A stretch of 43,129 nt of DNA from contig JACQGI010000007.1 of the NCBI GenBank assembly GCA_016199625.1, positions 1 to 43,129 of the forward strand, read 5' to 3'. Under the pieces are notes generated by a model. The model saw only the letters and a list, made by a program, of their open reading frames with translations, was not told where the DNA came from and ran no database searches. The position numbers and the translations under genes are program-made. Positions within the stretch are counted from its first letter, which is position 1, and each line of letters begins with the position of its first letter. This DNA comes from Acidobacteriota bacterium (GTDB lineage: Bacteria > Acidobacteriota > Vicinamibacteria > Fen-336). Positions 30,216 through 41,428 of this stretch are shown piece after piece.

Positions 30216-30245
30216 AGCCTAGCCCTGGCCCGCGCAGCAAGTCAA
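30216..30245 (-). promoter_or_regulatory. Sigma-70-type promoter of the TolB-like lipoprotein
   Basis: The minus strand has TTGACT (30245-30240), 18 bp, then TAGGCT (30221-30216). The ATG at 30203 is 12 bases beyond the -10, leaving a leader of about six bases. Confidence 0.5.
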
Positions 30246-30250
30246 GGCCG

Positions 30251-30259
30251 TGCTATAAT
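30251..30259 (+). promoter_or_regulatory. Extended -10 promoter of the thiolase operon
   Basis: TGCTATAAT is a perfect consensus extended -10 (TATAAT at 30254-30259) with no clear -35. The start near 30266 gives a leader of about 42 bases ending in AAGGAG before the ATG. Confidence 0.7.
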
Positions 30260-30307
30260 CTGCGGTCTTTTTCCGTCCCGCGGCGGACTCAAGGAGCAGA
30301 GGTTCTC

Positions 30308-31492
30308 ATGGCTGACGATGTCGTGATCCTGGGCGGCGCGCGCACGCCCATGACGGAGTACGTCGGAGCCCTCGAGGGCGTCTCGGCGCTCGAGCTGGGG
30401 GCCCACGCAGCCCGAGGGGCGCTGGACCGGACCGGCGTCCAGGCCGCCTGGGTCGACCACGTCGTGATGGGCAACGTGCTCCAGACCTCGGGCGACGCGA
30501 TCTACGGGGCGCGCCATGTGGGGCTCAAGGCGGGCGTGCCCGTCGAGGTTCCGGCGCTCACCGTCAACCGCCTGTGCGGCTCCGGGATGCAAGCCGTGGT
30601 CTCGGCTGCGCAGATGGTCCGGCTGGGTGAGATCCGCCTCGCACTGGCCGGCGGCACCGAGAACATGACCCAGGCGCCCCACGTGATTCGCGGGGCACGC
30701 GCGGGGTTCCGCCTGGGCGAGGGCAAGCTCGAGGACTCGCTGATGGTGGCGCTCCTCGACACCCACTGCGGCCTGTACATGGCGCAGACCTCCGACAACC
30801 TCGCCCGCCAGCACGGCATCACACGCGAGGCCATGGACGCCTACGCCCTGCGGAGCCAGAAGGCGGCTGCGTCCGCCCTCGAGCGCGGCGTCTTCAGGGA
30901 GGAGATCGTCCCCGTCGCCGTGGGCCAGGGGAAGAAGGCGACCACCGTGGCCCAGGACGACCACCTGCGCCCCGACACGACCCTCGAGGGCCTCGCGGCC
31001 CTTCGGCCGGCGTTCGGCAAGGACGGTCTCGTGACCGCCGGCAACGCGAGCGGGATCGTGGACGGCGCCGCGTGCCTCGTGGTGGCCGGTCGCGAAGAGG
31101 CGAAGCGGCGCGGGATCGCGCCGCTCGCCCGCATCGTGTCGTGGGGGTTCGCCGGTGTGCCGCCGGAGATCATGGGCATCGGTCCCGTGCCGGCGTCGAA
31201 ACGGGCCCTCGAGGCCGCGGGCCTCTCGGTCGAGGACATGGACGTCGTCGAGGTGAACGAGGCCTTCGCCGGGCAGTACCTGGCCGTCGAGAAGGAGCTG
31301 GGCCTCGACAGGGAGAGGACCAACGTGAACGGCGGCGCGATCGCCCTCGGGCACCCTCTCGGCGCCACGGGGGCGCGGCTGCTGCTCACCGTCGCCCTCG
31401 AGCTGCGCCGGCGCAAGGGAACCTACGGCCTGGCCACGGCCTGCATCGGCGGCGGCCAGGGCATCGCCGTCATCATCGAGCGCGAGCAATAG
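30308..31492 (+). CDS. Acetyl-CoA acetyltransferase (thiolase)
   Basis: A 394-residue thiolase that joins two acetyl-CoA to acetoacetyl-CoA, or cleaves 3-ketoacyl-CoA in reverse. The active site is complete: Cys90 in NRLCGSGMQAV, His349 in GHPLGATGAR, Cys379 in ACIGGGQG, and NEAFAGQYLA near residue 316. Start: ATG after AAGGAG. The two following genes encode the next two enzymes of the acetyl-CoA to crotonyl-CoA series, so the three form one module in either fatty acid oxidation or short-chain synthesis. A biosynthetic or degradative preference cannot be told from sequence. Confidence 0.95.
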   Translation: MADDVVILGGARTPMTEYVGALEGVSALELGAHAARGALDRTGVQAAWVDHVVMGNVLQTSGDAIYGARHVGLKAGVPVEVPALTVNRLCGSGMQAVVSAAQMVRLGEIRLALAGGTENMTQAPHVIRGARAGFRLGEGKLEDSLMVALLDTHCGLYMAQTSDNLARQHGITREAMDAYALRSQKAAASALERGVFREEIVPVAVGQGKKATTVAQDDHLRPDTTLEGLAALRPAFGKDGLVTAGNASGIVDGAACLVVAGREEAKRRGIAPLARIVSWGFAGVPPEIMGIGPVPASKRALEAAGLSVEDMDVVEVNEAFAGQYLAVEKELGLDRERTNVNGGAIALGHPLGATGARLLLTVALELRRRKGTYGLATACIGGGQGIAVIIEREQ

Positions 31493-31511
31493 CAGGAAGG
31501 AGTTCGGAAAG

Positions 31512-32396
31512 ATGGCCATCAAGACCGTCGGCGTCGTCGGCTGCGGCCTCATGGGCTCGGGGATCGCCCAGGTGTGCGCCGAGGCCGGCTATCGCGTGAT
31601 CGTCCGCGAGGTGAGCGAGGACTTCCTGAAGAAGGGGATCGGCAAGATCGAGTCCTTCCTGAAAAAGGGGGTCGAGCGGGGGAAGCTCTCCCCCGAACGG
31701 ATGAAGGAGGTCATGGGTCGCATCGAGGGGACGACGGACCTCGCGAAGCTCTCCGACAGCGACGTGGTCGTGGAGGCCGTCGTCGAGAGCCTCGACGCCA
31801 AGCGCGAGGTCTACCAGGCCCTGGACGCCGCCTGCCCGGCCCACACGATCTTCGCGTCGAACACCTCCTCCCTGTCCATCACGGAGATGGCGGCGTGCAC
31901 GAAGCGGGCCGACCGCTTCGTCGGGCTGCACTTCTTCAATCCCGTGCCGCTCATGAAGCTGGTGGAGGTCGTCCGTTCCCCCGTCACGTCGGCCGGGGCT
32001 TTCGAGACGGCGTTCGAGTTCGCGAAGTCCCTGGGCAAGGTCCCCATCCGAGCCACGGACAAGACCGGCTTCATCGTGAACCGGCTCCTCGTGCCGTACC
32101 TCCTCGATGCCATCCGCGCTCTCGAGGAGGGCGTGGGCTCCATCGAGGACGTCGACAAGGGGATGCAGCTCGGCTGCGGCCATCCCATGGGGCCGCTGAC
32201 GCTCCTCGACTTCGTGGGCCTCGACACGACGTACTACATCGCCGACATCATGTTCGACGAGTTCCGGGAGAAGCGCTTCGCTCCGCCGCCGCTCCTCAAG
32301 CGGATGGTCCAGGCGGGGCTCCACGGCCGGAAGACGGGCAGGGGCTTCTACGACTACTCGGCGGAGCCGCCGAAACCCATGGCGGGACTGGTCTAG
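31512..32396 (+). CDS. 3-hydroxybutyryl-CoA dehydrogenase
   Basis: A 294-residue NAD(P)-dependent dehydrogenase that converts 3-hydroxyacyl-CoA to 3-ketoacyl-CoA and back. It has the Rossmann motif GVVGCGLMGSGIAQ (7-20), SNTSSLSI with Ser119, the catalytic His140 in GLHFFNPVP, Glu152 in LVEV, and the C-terminal dimer domain NRLLVPYLLDAI and GHPMGPLTLLDFVGLD. Size and motifs match HbdA/PaaH. It starts 19 bp after the thiolase, behind GGAAGGAG-type sequence, and precedes the enoyl-CoA hydratase by 19 bp. Confidence 0.94.
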   Translation: MAIKTVGVVGCGLMGSGIAQVCAEAGYRVIVREVSEDFLKKGIGKIESFLKKGVERGKLSPERMKEVMGRIEGTTDLAKLSDSDVVVEAVVESLDAKREVYQALDAACPAHTIFASNTSSLSITEMAACTKRADRFVGLHFFNPVPLMKLVEVVRSPVTSAGAFETAFEFAKSLGKVPIRATDKTGFIVNRLLVPYLLDAIRALEEGVGSIEDVDKGMQLGCGHPMGPLTLLDFVGLDTTYYIADIMFDEFREKRFAPPPLLKRMVQAGLHGRKTGRGFYDYSAEPPKPMAGLV

Positions 32397-32415
32397 GGCT
32401 GCGGGAGGGACGCTC

Positions 32416-33198
32416 TTGAGCTTCGAGAACCTGATCGTCGAGACGAAGGACGGCATCGCCGTCGTCACCATCAACCGACCCGAAAAGCTGAACGCGCTGA
32501 ACGACCGCACCGTGGACGAGCTGGATGCGGCCTTCGCCGCCATCGAGACCGACCCGGCCGTTCGGGGCGTGATCCTCACCGGGGCGGGGGAGAAGGCCTT
32601 CGTGGCGGGGGCCGACATCGCGGAGCTGGCCACCCAGAGCCCCGTGGAGGGCAGGGACCGGTCCATCCGCGGTCAGCGAGTCCTCGGCCGCATCGAGCGC
32701 CTGGGCAAGCCGGTCGTCGCGGCCGTCAACGGGTTCGCCCTCGGCGGCGGGTGCGAGCTGGCCATGGCGTGCCACGTGCGCATCGCCTCGGAGAACGCGA
32801 GGCTGGGCACCCCCGAGGTGAAGCTGGGCATCATGTGCGGCTACGCGGGCACCCAGCGCCTGCCGCGACTCGTGGGCCGGGGTCGCGCCCTCGAGATCCT
32901 CCTCACCGGCGAGATGGTCGACGCCCAGGAGGCCCACCGCATCGGCCTCGTGAACCGCGTGGTCCCGAAGGGCGAGCTCCTGGCCGAAGCCGAGGCCCTG
33001 CTCCGGAAGATGCTGGCGAACGGTCCAGTCTCGCTGCGGTTCACGCTGGACGCCGTGGGCCGGGGCCTCGAGATGCCCATGGACGAGGCGCAGACCTACG
33101 AGGCGACGCTCTTCGGGCTCATCTGCACCACCGAGGACATGGAGGAGGGGACCAAGGCGTTCCTCGAGAAGCGTCCGCCGAAGTTCCAGGGCAAGTGA
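32416..33198 (+). CDS. Enoyl-CoA hydratase (crotonase)
   Basis: A 260-residue crotonase-fold hydratase that adds water to trans-2-enoyl-CoA. The oxyanion-hole residues are in FVAGADI (near 62) and ALGGGCELAMA, and the two catalytic glutamates are Glu114 (GGCELA) and Glu134 (GTPEVKLGIM), as in rat crotonase. It begins with TTG, chosen because GGGAGGG lies 6 bases upstream and the fold starts directly after. It completes the thiolase-dehydrogenase-hydratase set. The stop overlaps the ribH start by GTGA. Confidence 0.94.
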   Translation: MSFENLIVETKDGIAVVTINRPEKLNALNDRTVDELDAAFAAIETDPAVRGVILTGAGEKAFVAGADIAELATQSPVEGRDRSIRGQRVLGRIERLGKPVVAAVNGFALGGGCELAMACHVRIASENARLGTPEVKLGIMCGYAGTQRLPRLVGRGRALEILLTGEMVDAQEAHRIGLVNRVVPKGELLAEAEALLRKMLANGPVSLRFTLDAVGRGLEMPMDEAQTYEATLFGLICTTEDMEEGTKAFLEKRPPKFQGK

Positions 33199-33674
33199 AG
33201 CAGGCGCCGCGTGAGCGCTCGTCGGCACGAGGGCTGCGCGTCGCGCTCTTGCGCGCCGCCTTCAATGCCGGAGTCGTCGACGGGCTCCTTTCGGGGGCCC
33301 GGGCGGCGCTCGCGGAGATGGGGGCCGGCGACGGGGACGTCGAGGTGGTGGACGTCCCCGGAGCGTTCGAGCTCCCGCTGGCAGCGAAGGCGGCCGCCCT
33401 GTCGGGGCGGTTCGACGCCGTCATCGCCCTCGGGGCGGTGATCCGGGGGGGGACCGACCACTACGAGCACATCGCCCGGGAGGCGGCGTCGGGCCTCGCG
33501 GCGGTGGCGCGGGAAACCGGGGTACCGGTGGCCTTCGGCGTGCTCACGTGCGCCACCGAGGCCCAGGCCCTCGAGCGCTCGGGTCCCGGAGAGGACAACA
33601 AGGGCGCCGAAGCCGCCCGAGCCGGCGTGGGAATGGTCCACGTGCTGCGATCGCTGAAGAAGAGCCATGGGTAA
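33195..33674 (+). CDS. ribH: 6,7-dimethyl-8-ribityllumazine synthase
   Basis: RibH condenses the pyrimidine intermediate with dihydroxybutanone phosphate, the step before riboflavin. The 159-residue product has FNAGVVDGLL, the pyrimidine-site VPGAFELPLAAK, and the phosphate/catalytic loop GAVIRGGTDHYEHI with likely catalytic His89, and ends VPVAFGVLTCATEAQA. No other rib gene is in the window. The GTG start at 33195 overlaps the crotonase stop, and its stop overlaps nusB by eight bases; ribH-nusB is a widespread pair. N-terminal residues 1-12 are nonconserved. Confidence 0.95.
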   Translation: MKQAPRERSSARGLRVALLRAAFNAGVVDGLLSGARAALAEMGAGDGDVEVVDVPGAFELPLAAKAAALSGRFDAVIALGAVIRGGTDHYEHIAREAASGLAAVARETGVPVAFGVLTCATEAQALERSGPGEDNKGAEAARAGVGMVHVLRSLKKSHG

Positions 33675-34110
33675 GAGGACCAAGGCGCGCGAGTGCGCGT
33701 TCCAGATGCTCTACCAGTGGGACATCACCCGGGAGCCCATCGACCGGGTGATCGAGGCCTTCTGGCGCGTCCGGAGCACGACCGACGAGACGCGCGGGAG
33801 GGCCGAACGCCTCGCCCGCGGCGCCCGACAGCACGTGGAGGCCATCGACGAGGCCGTCACGGCGGCGGCGACGCACTGGCGATTCGACCGGATCGCAGGG
33901 GTCGACCGCAACATCCTGCGCCTCGCGACCTATGAGCTCATGATGGAGCCCGAGACGCCCGCGCCGGTGGTCCTCGACGAGGCCGTGGAGATGGCCAAGC
34001 GCTTCGGCGAGGCCGACTCGCCGGCCTTCGTGAACGGCGTCCTCGACGGGGTCATGCGGCGGGTGCGTGGGGGCGAAGGCAAGGAGGCGAAGGGTGTCCG
34101 AGGGGCGTGA
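33667..34110 (+). CDS. nusB: Transcription antitermination factor NusB
   Basis: NusB binds boxA RNA with NusE (S10) in rRNA antitermination. The 147-residue all-helical protein starts MGKRTKARECAFQMLYQWDI, has the middle helices EAIDEAVTAAATHWRFDRIAGVDRNILRLATYEL and the conserved PAPVVLDEAVEMAKRFGEADSPAFVNGVLD. The typical order ribH-nusB is kept. The C-terminal 15 residues are basic and acidic tail, overlapped by the lysS start (34094). Confidence 0.96.
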   Translation: MGKRTKARECAFQMLYQWDITREPIDRVIEAFWRVRSTTDETRGRAERLARGARQHVEAIDEAVTAAATHWRFDRIAGVDRNILRLATYELMMEPETPAPVVLDEAVEMAKRFGEADSPAFVNGVLDGVMRRVRGGEGKEAKGVRGA

Positions 34111-35734
34111 TCCCGAAGGGGCGCAGGGCCGCGTGGGGCCCGAGGTTCCCGTGGAGGGATGGCCGGCCGAGTCCGCACAGCGCCTCGCCAAGGCGCGGGC
34201 GCTGAGGGCCCACGACGTCGACCCGTATCCGACGCGTTTCGAGCGGCGCCAGACGTTCACCGAGATCATCGCCGCCCACGGCGGAAAGAGCCTCGAAGAG
34301 CTCGAGGCGGCCTCGCAGGCTGTGCAGATCGCCGGGCGCGTGATGCTCAAGCGGCCGATGGGCAAAGCCTCCTTCGCGACGCTCTCGGACGGCGAGGCGC
34401 GCCTACAGGTGTACCTGCGCCTCGACGACCTCGGGGAGCGCGCCTACAGGCTCTTCGAGGACCTCGTGGACCTCGGGGACTTCATCGGCGTGGCCGGCAC
34501 GGTGATGCGGACCCGGAAGGGCGAGCTGTCGGTCCAGGCCAGGACGCTCACCTTCCTCTCGAAGGCGCTGCTCCCGCCGCCCGAGAAGTGGCACGGCCTC
34601 CAGGACGTCGAGGCACGCTACCGCCAGCGGTACGTGGACCTCGTGGCCAACCCCGAGGTCCGGAAGGTCTTCGTGAAGCGCAGCGCGATGGTCTCCGAGA
34701 TGCGGCGCTTCCTGGACGTCCGGGGTTACGTCGAGGTCGAGACGCCGATGATGCAGCCCATTCCCGGCGGCGCCCTCGCCCGTCCCTTCAAGACCCACCA
34801 CAACGCCCTGGGGATCGACCTCTACCTCCGCATCGCGCCGGAGCTGTACCTCAAGCGGCTGGTGGTCGGGGGCATGGAACGGGTCTACGAGATCAACCGG
34901 AACTTCCGGAACGAGGGGATCTCCTCGATGCACAACCCCGAGTTCACCATGCTGGAGTTCTACACGGCGTACTTCGACTGTCGGGACGTCATGGCGATCA
35001 CCGAGGAGCTGGTCGCGGCCGCGGCCCACCGGGCGCTGGGGGAGGGGTTGGCGGCGACCTACAAGGGGCGCGGGATCTCGTTCGATCGACCCTTCAAGCG
35101 CGTGAGGATGACCCAGGCCGTCGCGGATGTCGCCGAAGAGCAGGGATGGGGGATCGACGAGGCCGGAATCGCCGATCCCGTCGGCCTCGCGGACTGGCTG
35201 CGGTCGGCGCCACGACCCTCGAAGGTGACGCCCGGATCGAAGGACTTCGAGATGTTCTCCCTCGAGATCTCTTGGGCCAAGCACGGCGGGCTCTCCCATG
35301 GAAACCGCGTCGCGCAGCTTTTCGAGGTCTTCGTGGAGAGGCGGTGGGATCCCGAGACGACGCGGCTCTGGGAGCCGACCTTCGTGGTCGACTACCCGGT
35401 CGACATCTCCCCACTGGCCAAGGTCCATCCGGACCGTCCCTCGGTGGCCGATCGCTTCGAGCTCTTCGCCGCCGGCATGGAGATCGCCAACGGCTTCTCC
35501 GAGCTCAACGATCCCCTCGAGCAGCGCCAACGATTCCTCGACCAGATCGGCCGGCGGGAGAAGGGCGACGAGGAGGCCCACCTGATGGACGAGGACTACG
35601 TCCGGGCCCTGGGGCACGGGTTGCCCCCGACGGGCGGTTGCGGCGTGGGGATCGACCGCCTGGCCATGATCCTGACCGACTCGCCCTCGATCCGGGACGT
35701 CATCCTCTTCCCCCACATGCGCCCCGAACGATAG
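34094..35734 (+). CDS. lysS: Lysyl-tRNA synthetase (class II)
   Basis: LysS charges tRNA-Lys. The 546-residue product has the N-terminal OB-fold anticodon domain (about 60-165; VQIAGRVMLKRPMGKASFATL), motif 1 (YVEVETPMMQPIPGGA), motif 2 (YEINRNFRNEGISSMHNPEFT) and motif 3 (GGCGVGIDRLAMILTDS). The first 40 residues are a nonconserved extension. I chose the GTG at 34094 because AAGGAGG (34081-34087) is 6 bases upstream; it overlaps the nusB end by 17 bp. lolC follows 6 bp after the stop. Confidence 0.97.
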   Translation: MSEGRDPEGAQGRVGPEVPVEGWPAESAQRLAKARALRAHDVDPYPTRFERRQTFTEIIAAHGGKSLEELEAASQAVQIAGRVMLKRPMGKASFATLSDGEARLQVYLRLDDLGERAYRLFEDLVDLGDFIGVAGTVMRTRKGELSVQARTLTFLSKALLPPPEKWHGLQDVEARYRQRYVDLVANPEVRKVFVKRSAMVSEMRRFLDVRGYVEVETPMMQPIPGGALARPFKTHHNALGIDLYLRIAPELYLKRLVVGGMERVYEINRNFRNEGISSMHNPEFTMLEFYTAYFDCRDVMAITEELVAAAAHRALGEGLAATYKGRGISFDRPFKRVRMTQAVADVAEEQGWGIDEAGIADPVGLADWLRSAPRPSKVTPGSKDFEMFSLEISWAKHGGLSHGNRVAQLFEVFVERRWDPETTRLWEPTFVVDYPVDISPLAKVHPDRPSVADRFELFAAGMEIANGFSELNDPLEQRQRFLDQIGRREKGDEEAHLMDEDYVRALGHGLPPTGGCGVGIDRLAMILTDSPSIRDVILFPHMRPER

Positions 35735-35740
35735 CGCCTG

Positions 35741-36973
35741 ATGCCCTTCGAGCTGCGCATCGCCCTCCGGTACCTGACGGCGCGGCGGAAGCAGGCCTTC
35801 ATCTCGGTGATCTCGGCGATCTCGATCCTCGGGGTGTCGGTGGGCGTGATGGCTCTCATGATCGCCCTCGGCCTCATGACGGGGCTGCAGGGTGAGATCC
35901 GGTCGCGCATCCTGGGGACGACGGCCCACCTGAGCATCTTCCCGAGCCAGGGCGGCGACTTCGAGGACTACCGCCAGGTCGTGGCGTCGGTCCGGCGGAT
36001 GCCCCGCGTCCTGGGCACCGCGCCGGCCTTCTACTCCAAGGGGCTCCTGACGAGCGCGACGGGCTCGGCCGTGGCGACCCTCAAGGGGATCCGGCCATCG
36101 GAGGAGCGGACCGTGACCGAGCTCGGCTCACAGGTGGAACCCGAGGGCGGTTTCGAGGCCCTCGAGGTCCCCGGCGAGGCGCTGCCGCCGATCCTCCTGG
36201 GTCACGACCTCGCCGTGACGTTGGGGGTGGCCGCGGGGGACGTCGTCACCGTCACGTCGCCTCGGGGGCGGCTGTCGCCCATGGGCGTGCTCCCGCGCGT
36301 CGCGAAGCTCCGCGTCGCCGGCACCGCCAGGACCGGCCTGTACGAGTTCGACTCGGCCTGGGCCTACGTCCCCCTGGAGACGGCGCAGCGGCTCTTCGGC
36401 GATGGCGAGCAGGCCACCCTCGTGGAGGTGCGGGTGGACGACATCTACGCCGTCCGCGACCTGGCCCGCGACCTCCTCGCGCGCCTCGGCGAGGGGTACA
36501 TCACGACGGACTGGATCCAGATGAACGCGAGCCTCTTCTCGGCCCTCTGGCTGGAGAAGACCGTCATCGCCATCACCATCGGCCTCATCGTCATGGTGGC
36601 CGCCCTCAACATCGTCGCGACGCTGATCCTCATGGTCATGGAGAAGCACAAGGACATCGCGATCCTCGTCTCCATGGGAGCGTCCCGCGGCGCCATCACG
36701 CGCATCTTCGTGCTGCAAGGGACGGTGATCGGGGCCGTGGGGACGCTCGCCGGCGGGGTCCTCGGCTGGGCCGTGTGCCGGCTCTTCGACCATTACCGGC
36801 TGATCCGCGTGCCCGTGGACGTCTACCAGATCGCGTACGTGCCCTTCGAGCTGGTGCCCCTCGACGCGGCGGTGGTGGTCGTGGGGGCGCTGCTCACCTG
36901 CTTCCTGGCCACGATCCATCCCGCCCGGGGCGCCGCCCGCCTCGATCCCGCCGAGGCCCTGAGGTACGAATGA
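35741..36973 (+). CDS. lolC: Lipoprotein-releasing ABC transporter permease (LolC/LolE type)
   Basis: A 410-residue inner-membrane permease that extracts lipoproteins for transfer to the outer membrane. It has the MacB-like topology: one membrane helix near the N-terminus (SVISAISILGVSVGVMALMI), a periplasmic domain (about 50-265), then three helices at the C-terminus (TVIAITIGLIVMVAALNIVA, TVIGAVGTLAGGVLGWAV, AAVVVVGALLTCFLATI). The cytoplasmic coupling loop MEKHKDIAILVSMGAS is conserved. The ATG follows lysS by 6 bp. One permease and one ATPase are encoded, so a homodimer of this subunit (LolF-like arrangement) is likely. Confidence 0.92.
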   Translation: MPFELRIALRYLTARRKQAFISVISAISILGVSVGVMALMIALGLMTGLQGEIRSRILGTTAHLSIFPSQGGDFEDYRQVVASVRRMPRVLGTAPAFYSKGLLTSATGSAVATLKGIRPSEERTVTELGSQVEPEGGFEALEVPGEALPPILLGHDLAVTLGVAAGDVVTVTSPRGRLSPMGVLPRVAKLRVAGTARTGLYEFDSAWAYVPLETAQRLFGDGEQATLVEVRVDDIYAVRDLARDLLARLGEGYITTDWIQMNASLFSALWLEKTVIAITIGLIVMVAALNIVATLILMVMEKHKDIAILVSMGASRGAITRIFVLQGTVIGAVGTLAGGVLGWAVCRLFDHYRLIRVPVDVYQIAYVPFELVPLDAAVVVVGALLTCFLATIHPARGAARLDPAEALRYE

Positions 36974-37698
36974 CGGCGCCCCTCCTCGTCGCGTCGGGGG
37001 TGGTCAAGGGCTACCGCACGGCGGCGGGCTACGTTCCCGTGCTGCAGGGCCTCGACCTCGAGGTCGCCGCGGGGGAGATGCTCGCCATCACCGGCGCGTC
37101 GGGGGTCGGCAAGTCCACGCTGCTCCACGTCCTGGGGACGCTGGATCGCCCCGAGGCAGGGACGGTGCGCGTCGGAGCGGAGGACGTCTTCAAGCTGGCC
37201 GAGGTCCAGCTCCGGGAGTTCCGCAACCGGACCCTCGGCTTCGTCTTCCAGTTCCACCACCTTCTTCCCGAGTTCACCGCTCTCGAGAACGTCATGATGC
37301 CGGCGCTGATCGCGCGACGGCCCGAGGCCGAGGCCCGCGAGCGCGCCCGCGCGCTGCTCGACGAGCTCGGCCTCGGCCACCGCGGCCACCACCGGCCCGG
37401 CGCGCTGTCGGGGGGCGAGCAGCAACGCGTCGCCGTGGCGCGGGCCCTCGTCCAGTCGCCGCGGGCGCTCCTGGCCGACGAGCCCACCGGGAACCTCGAC
37501 AAGGACACGGGTGAGCGCTTGCACGACGTGCTCCGGCGGATGAACCGCGAGAAGGGGATCACGGTCGTGGTCGTGACGCACAACGAACGGCTCGCGGGAG
37601 CGTGCGACCGGGCGCTGCGCCTCGAGGGGGGCGGCCTGCGCCCGGACGGCGGCGGAGGCGGAGGGTCCAGTCTTGACCCCGCTCTGAAGAGGGCGTAG
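36970..37698 (+). CDS. lolD: Lipoprotein-releasing ABC transporter ATPase
   Basis: A 242-residue ABC ATPase that powers the permease before it. Motifs: Walker A GASGVGKST, Q-loop VFQFHHLLPEFTALENVMMP (a hallmark of LolD), signature LSGGEQQR, Walker B ALLADEP and H-loop VTHNE. ATG overlaps the lolC stop by ATGA. The C-terminus ends in a Gly-rich tail (GGGGGGSSLDPALKRA). The kinase promoter lies inside the last 30 bases of the gene. Confidence 0.95.
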   Translation: MTAPLLVASGVVKGYRTAAGYVPVLQGLDLEVAAGEMLAITGASGVGKSTLLHVLGTLDRPEAGTVRVGAEDVFKLAEVQLREFRNRTLGFVFQFHHLLPEFTALENVMMPALIARRPEAEARERARALLDELGLGHRGHHRPGALSGGEQQRVAVARALVQSPRALLADEPTGNLDKDTGERLHDVLRRMNREKGITVVVVTHNERLAGACDRALRLEGGGLRPDGGGGGGSSLDPALKRA

Positions 37699-37701
37699 CC
37701 T
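37673..37701 (+). promoter_or_regulatory. Sigma-70-type promoter of the hybrid kinase gene
   Basis: TTGACC (37673-37678), 17 bp, and TAGCCT (37696-37701) overlap the end of lolD. The start near 37708 gives a leader of about 42 bases with GAGG 7 bases before the TTG. The gene may also be read from the upstream operon. Confidence 0.5.
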
Positions 37702-37749
37702 CCGGCCGATCGGCTTCTCGGCAGGCCGACGGCGGGCCGAGGTGGCGAA

Positions 37750-41403
<3,654 letters not shown>

Positions 41404-41428
41404 AATCGGCCGGAACTAGGGAGAGGGG

